Both the position numbers and the translations under genes were made by a program. Below are positions 62,028 through 64,000 of a stretch of DNA of 64,000 nt, piece after piece. The notes below the pieces were generated by a model. The model was not told where the DNA came from. It saw only the letters and a list, made by a program, of their open reading frames with translations, and searched no databases. Source of the stretch: Lachnospiraceae bacterium (GTDB lineage Bacteria; Bacillota; Clostridia; Lachnospirales; Lachnospiraceae); the NCBI GenBank assembly GCA_017436305.1, contig JAFSDJ010000087.1, positions 91,281 to 155,280 on the forward strand, written 5' to 3'. Numbering within the stretch: the stretch's first letter is position 1; every line of letters begins with the position of its first letter.

Positions 62028-63041
62028 ATGAAAGAAAAAAATTGCGATATTGAATTATTAAGGATTCTTTTTACAACTATTGTCATGTTACATCATTTAG
62101 GAATAGTACCTTTTTTGCATCATGGGTATATAAGTGTGGAATTTTTCTTTATTTTATCTGGTTATTTATTACATCATTCATATCAGATACACGCAGAGAC
62201 TGCTGTTAAGTATACATTGCGTAAATTAAAAAGATTTTATCCATACTATATTGCCAGTGCGATTGGCATATTATTAGTAAAGATTGTGGTTAATATCATA
62301 CAAGGTGGAGTGAAAGCAATACCAGTTTTACTTATGAGAGCAGTTTCAGAATCATTAATGCTTCAAAGCACAGGTATTTATATTTCAAATAATTCTCCAA
62401 TGTGGTATTTGACTACAATGATTTTAGGAGGATATTTCGTATATTATTTATTACGATTAAAAGAAGATTTTTACTGTAAGTTCATAGCTCCAATTACCAT
62501 TTTAATAAGTTATTCATATATATTTTCGGAATCAGATACAATTGAAATATGGGGAACTTTAAGTGGAATTTATATTCCGTTGCTAAGAGCTATTGCTGGA
62601 TTAAATGTTGGAGTAGTAATTTATTGTATAGTAGTTAAAGTTCGAAATGTTTGTAGAGAGCACAATAGTTTAGGAAAAGTTATCCAGATAATATCTGTTT
62701 TGAGTATTTTGGGAGGAATTGTTATGCCTCAATCTGTAGATAAGTACTTAATGATTCCTATTGTTATCTTAGTAATGGGATGTTTTATATGGGAACGTAA
62801 ATCTCTTCACAAATGGTATTTTTTAGTGGCGGATAACACGTTTTATATGTATTTAACACATTTTACAGTTGCATACATTTTTAACTTTTATCTTACAGTT
62901 ACTAACACAAATCTTTCTGGAGTTAAGGCGATTATATTTGCGGTAATTTATATGTTTCTCGTATATATTTACTCGATTTTTTTGAAAAACATAGTAGATA
63001 TAGGAATTAAAAAATTTAATGAAGCACATCGCGTTGATTAA
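62028..63041 (+). CDS. Membrane acyltransferase, acyltransferase-3 family (second)
   Basis: A 337-residue membrane protein beginning CDIELLRILFTTIVMLHHLGIVPFLHHGYISVEFF, then FILSGYLLHHSY, with later segments LRKLKRFYPYYIAS, NNSPMWYLTTMILGGYF and YMYLTHFTVAYIF. It is a second acetyl/acyl transferase with a different sequence. SD GGGAGAG supports 62028. It is the last intact gene of the capsule cassette; the next sequence is a broken ugd. Confidence 0.9.
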   Translation: MKEKNCDIELLRILFTTIVMLHHLGIVPFLHHGYISVEFFFILSGYLLHHSYQIHAETAVKYTLRKLKRFYPYYIASAIGILLVKIVVNIIQGGVKAIPVLLMRAVSESLMLQSTGIYISNNSPMWYLTTMILGGYFVYYLLRLKEDFYCKFIAPITILISYSYIFSESDTIEIWGTLSGIYIPLLRAIAGLNVGVVIYCIVVKVRNVCREHNSLGKVIQIISVLSILGGIVMPQSVDKYLMIPIVILVMGCFIWERKSLHKWYFLVADNTFYMYLTHFTVAYIFNFYLTVTNTNLSGVKAIIFAVIYMFLVYIYSIFLKNIVDIGIKKFNEAHRVD

Positions 63042-63082
63042 TGCCTATAGGAAGGTTAGGTGGAAGTATAGAGTAGATTTTT

Positions 63083-63547
63083 TACTATAACAATCCTTCC
63101 TTTGGTTACGGTGGCTATTGCCTTCCAAAGGATACCAAGCAGTTGCTTGCCAATTATAAAGATATTCCAAACAGCATGATTGGTGCAATTGTTGAATCCA
63201 ACGGTGTCAGAAAAGATTTTATTGCCAGTCAGATTATGGAAAAAGCCAATTTCCCGGAAAATAAGGAAGCTGTAGTAGGCATTTACAGACTGACTATGAA
63301 AGCTAAATCCGATAATTTCCGCCAATCAGCAATTCAGGGCATTATGAAACGGTTAAATGAGCAGGGAATGAAAGTTGTTATTTACGAACCAACCTTAACC
63401 ACAGGAGAATTTGAGAATTATTCTGTTATTAATGATTGGAAGAAGTTTAAAGAGCTTTCTACAGTGATTGTGGCAAACAGAATGGACGGAAAATTGATAG
63501 GCATTAAGGATAAAGTATATACAAGAGATTTGTATCAGAGAGATTAG
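63083..63547 (+). pseudogene. ugd: 5'-truncated UDP-glucose 6-dehydrogenase remnant
   Basis: The frame begins after TAG at 63074-63076 and reads YYNNPSFGYGGYCLPKDTKQL, which contains the catalytic Cys of UDP-glucose dehydrogenases (GGYCLPKDT). It continues with SNGVRKDFIASQI and GIYRLTMKAKSDNFRQSAIQ to the natural C-terminus. About 155 residues remain; the NAD-binding N-terminal half and the start are gone. It marks the 3' recombination edge of the capsule cassette. A GC shift back to the window average begins here. Confidence 0.88.
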
Positions 63548-63571
63548 TAATGAAGGATTTGCAGTAAGAAA

Positions 63572-63872
63572 ATGATTTTGGATATGAAGTCTTATCTTTA
63601 CCAAACCTATATGTATACCATATCCCATCCCCAGGTGATTTTAGTTGCTCTGGGGATTTGGTTTATATTATGTGGTTTCATGGAATGGAAGGGAAAGGCA
63701 AAAAAAGGGAAAAATATTGTATTTATTATTTGGAAAGCTCTGGTTTGGCTGGGGTTATCAGGGTGTGTCATTATGTTTTTGTACGTTACGCTGTGTAACC
63801 GGTATCAGGCGCCCGATTTAAGATACAAACTTCAAATATTCTGGTCGTACCGAGAGGTGATTGAATATTCTT
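63572..63872 (+). pseudogene. VanZ-like membrane protein, interrupted
   Basis: The first 100 residues encode two hydrophobic segments (PQVILVALGIWFILCGFM and IIWKALVWLGLSGCVIMFLYVTL), then QIFWSYREVIEYS. The FWSYREV stretch matches the conserved opening of VanZ-family domains, whose remaining helices would follow. Instead the frame runs at 63873 into a highly structured GC-rich sequence and ends 28 codons later. The gene appears interrupted; its 3' part may lie beyond the window. Confidence 0.7.
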
Positions 63873-64000
63873 GTGCGGTGAAACCGCATGTCCGGAGTGA
63901 CGGAAACCGTCAGTCCGGCACACGGAAACCGCTAAGTGCGAGTTTACTCGCGTAAGGTTTTATCTAGTCCATATACTTCTCGCATTGAGATATCATGTGC
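63873..64000 (+). mobile_element. Structured sequence, candidate 5' end of a group II intron (partial)
   Basis: It begins GTGCGG, the typical 5' GUGCG of bacterial group II introns, exactly where the VanZ homology stops. It folds into successive hairpins: GTGCGGT/ACCGCAT, CCGG(..ACGG/CCGT..)CCGG and GTGCGAG/CTCGCGT. No reverse transcriptase is in view because the window ends. Another structured element is possible. Confidence 0.5.

Noticed and set aside
61961-62053. 30-residue open frame before the second acyltransferase
   Set aside because: It overlaps the acyltransferase start in another frame, and the peptide looks random.
1-64000. tRNA, rRNA and CRISPR arrays
   Set aside because: I looked for T-loop-like GGTTCGA motifs, rRNA-like blocks and regularly spaced direct repeats with unique spacers, and found none.

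Overview
The window is a chromosomal segment of a low-GC, anaerobic, spore-forming Firmicute, most likely a Lachnospiraceae (Clostridia). The evidence is dipicolinate synthase A and B, a CotF-like spore coat pair, a 2[4Fe-4S] ferredoxin-rich capsule locus, a fused single-chain PurL, DUF4250 and DUF4179 proteins, and an Agr-type peptide locus. The genus cannot be fixed from the sequence alone. No tRNA, rRNA or CRISPR array is visible.

Layout. 1-1.45 kb: tail end of a prophage (structural-protein stub, coiled-coil membrane protein, holin, GH24 lysin). 1.8-6.4 kb: DrrAB-type ABC exporter, a LytTR regulator with its DUF3021 membrane partner, and a membrane HD-GYP phosphodiesterase. 6.4-7.7 kb: a gene-free AT-rich stretch with a T-rich degenerate array and a palindromic repeat. 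7.7-23.9 kb: purL, an LtaS-like sulfatase-fold enzyme, dpaAB, asnB, an ECF sigma/DUF4179 pair, a small exporter, a VOC protein, an Ig-like exported protein, an O-antigen-ligase-like membrane protein and a low-molecular-weight phosphatase. 24.1-27 kb: an ArsR/CadC-regulated metal efflux locus in which the HMA domain and the P1B ATPase are separate genes. 27-30.3 kb: a MetH-activation-like protein, a corrinoid adenosyltransferase, galE and a CysQ-like phosphatase. 30.4-33.5 kb: a complete agr quorum-sensing locus, including an unusual serine-type AgrD. 33.6-42 kb: CIRCE-controlled clpB, DUF4250, superoxide dismutase, a RACo-like ferredoxin/ASKHA protein, spore coat proteins, an HTH regulator and a Big_2 surface protein. 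42.1-63 kb: a Wzy-type capsular polysaccharide locus that begins with the CpsB/C/D phospho-regulatory module and a CapD-like protein, then priming transferase, aldo/keto reductase, split transketolase, glycosyltransferases, EpsG-like polymerase, two pyruvyltransferases, two F420-hydrogenase-beta-like iron-sulfur proteins, Wzx flippase and two acyltransferases. 63.08-64 kb: a 5'-truncated UDP-glucose dehydrogenase remnant and a VanZ-like gene interrupted near the window edge by a highly structured sequence that may be the start of a group II intron.

The most unusual signal is a three-copy family of roughly 158-bp imperfect palindromes (3899-4058, 17206-17362, 24506-24663). Each has an 84-85-nt core with a conserved apical loop and stems that covary between copies. 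The cores are enclosed by long outer arms that are unrelated between copies but complementary within each copy. I do not recognise this as a described RNA or mobile element. A possible 'empty' 62-bp palindrome with arms of similar length lies at 36666-36727.

The capsule genes from about 46.7 to 63 kb look more AT-rich than the rest and end at broken genes, as expected of an exchanged cassette. Several start codons were moved inward from the longest open frame because of Shine-Dalgarno sequences or family starts; these are noted per gene.
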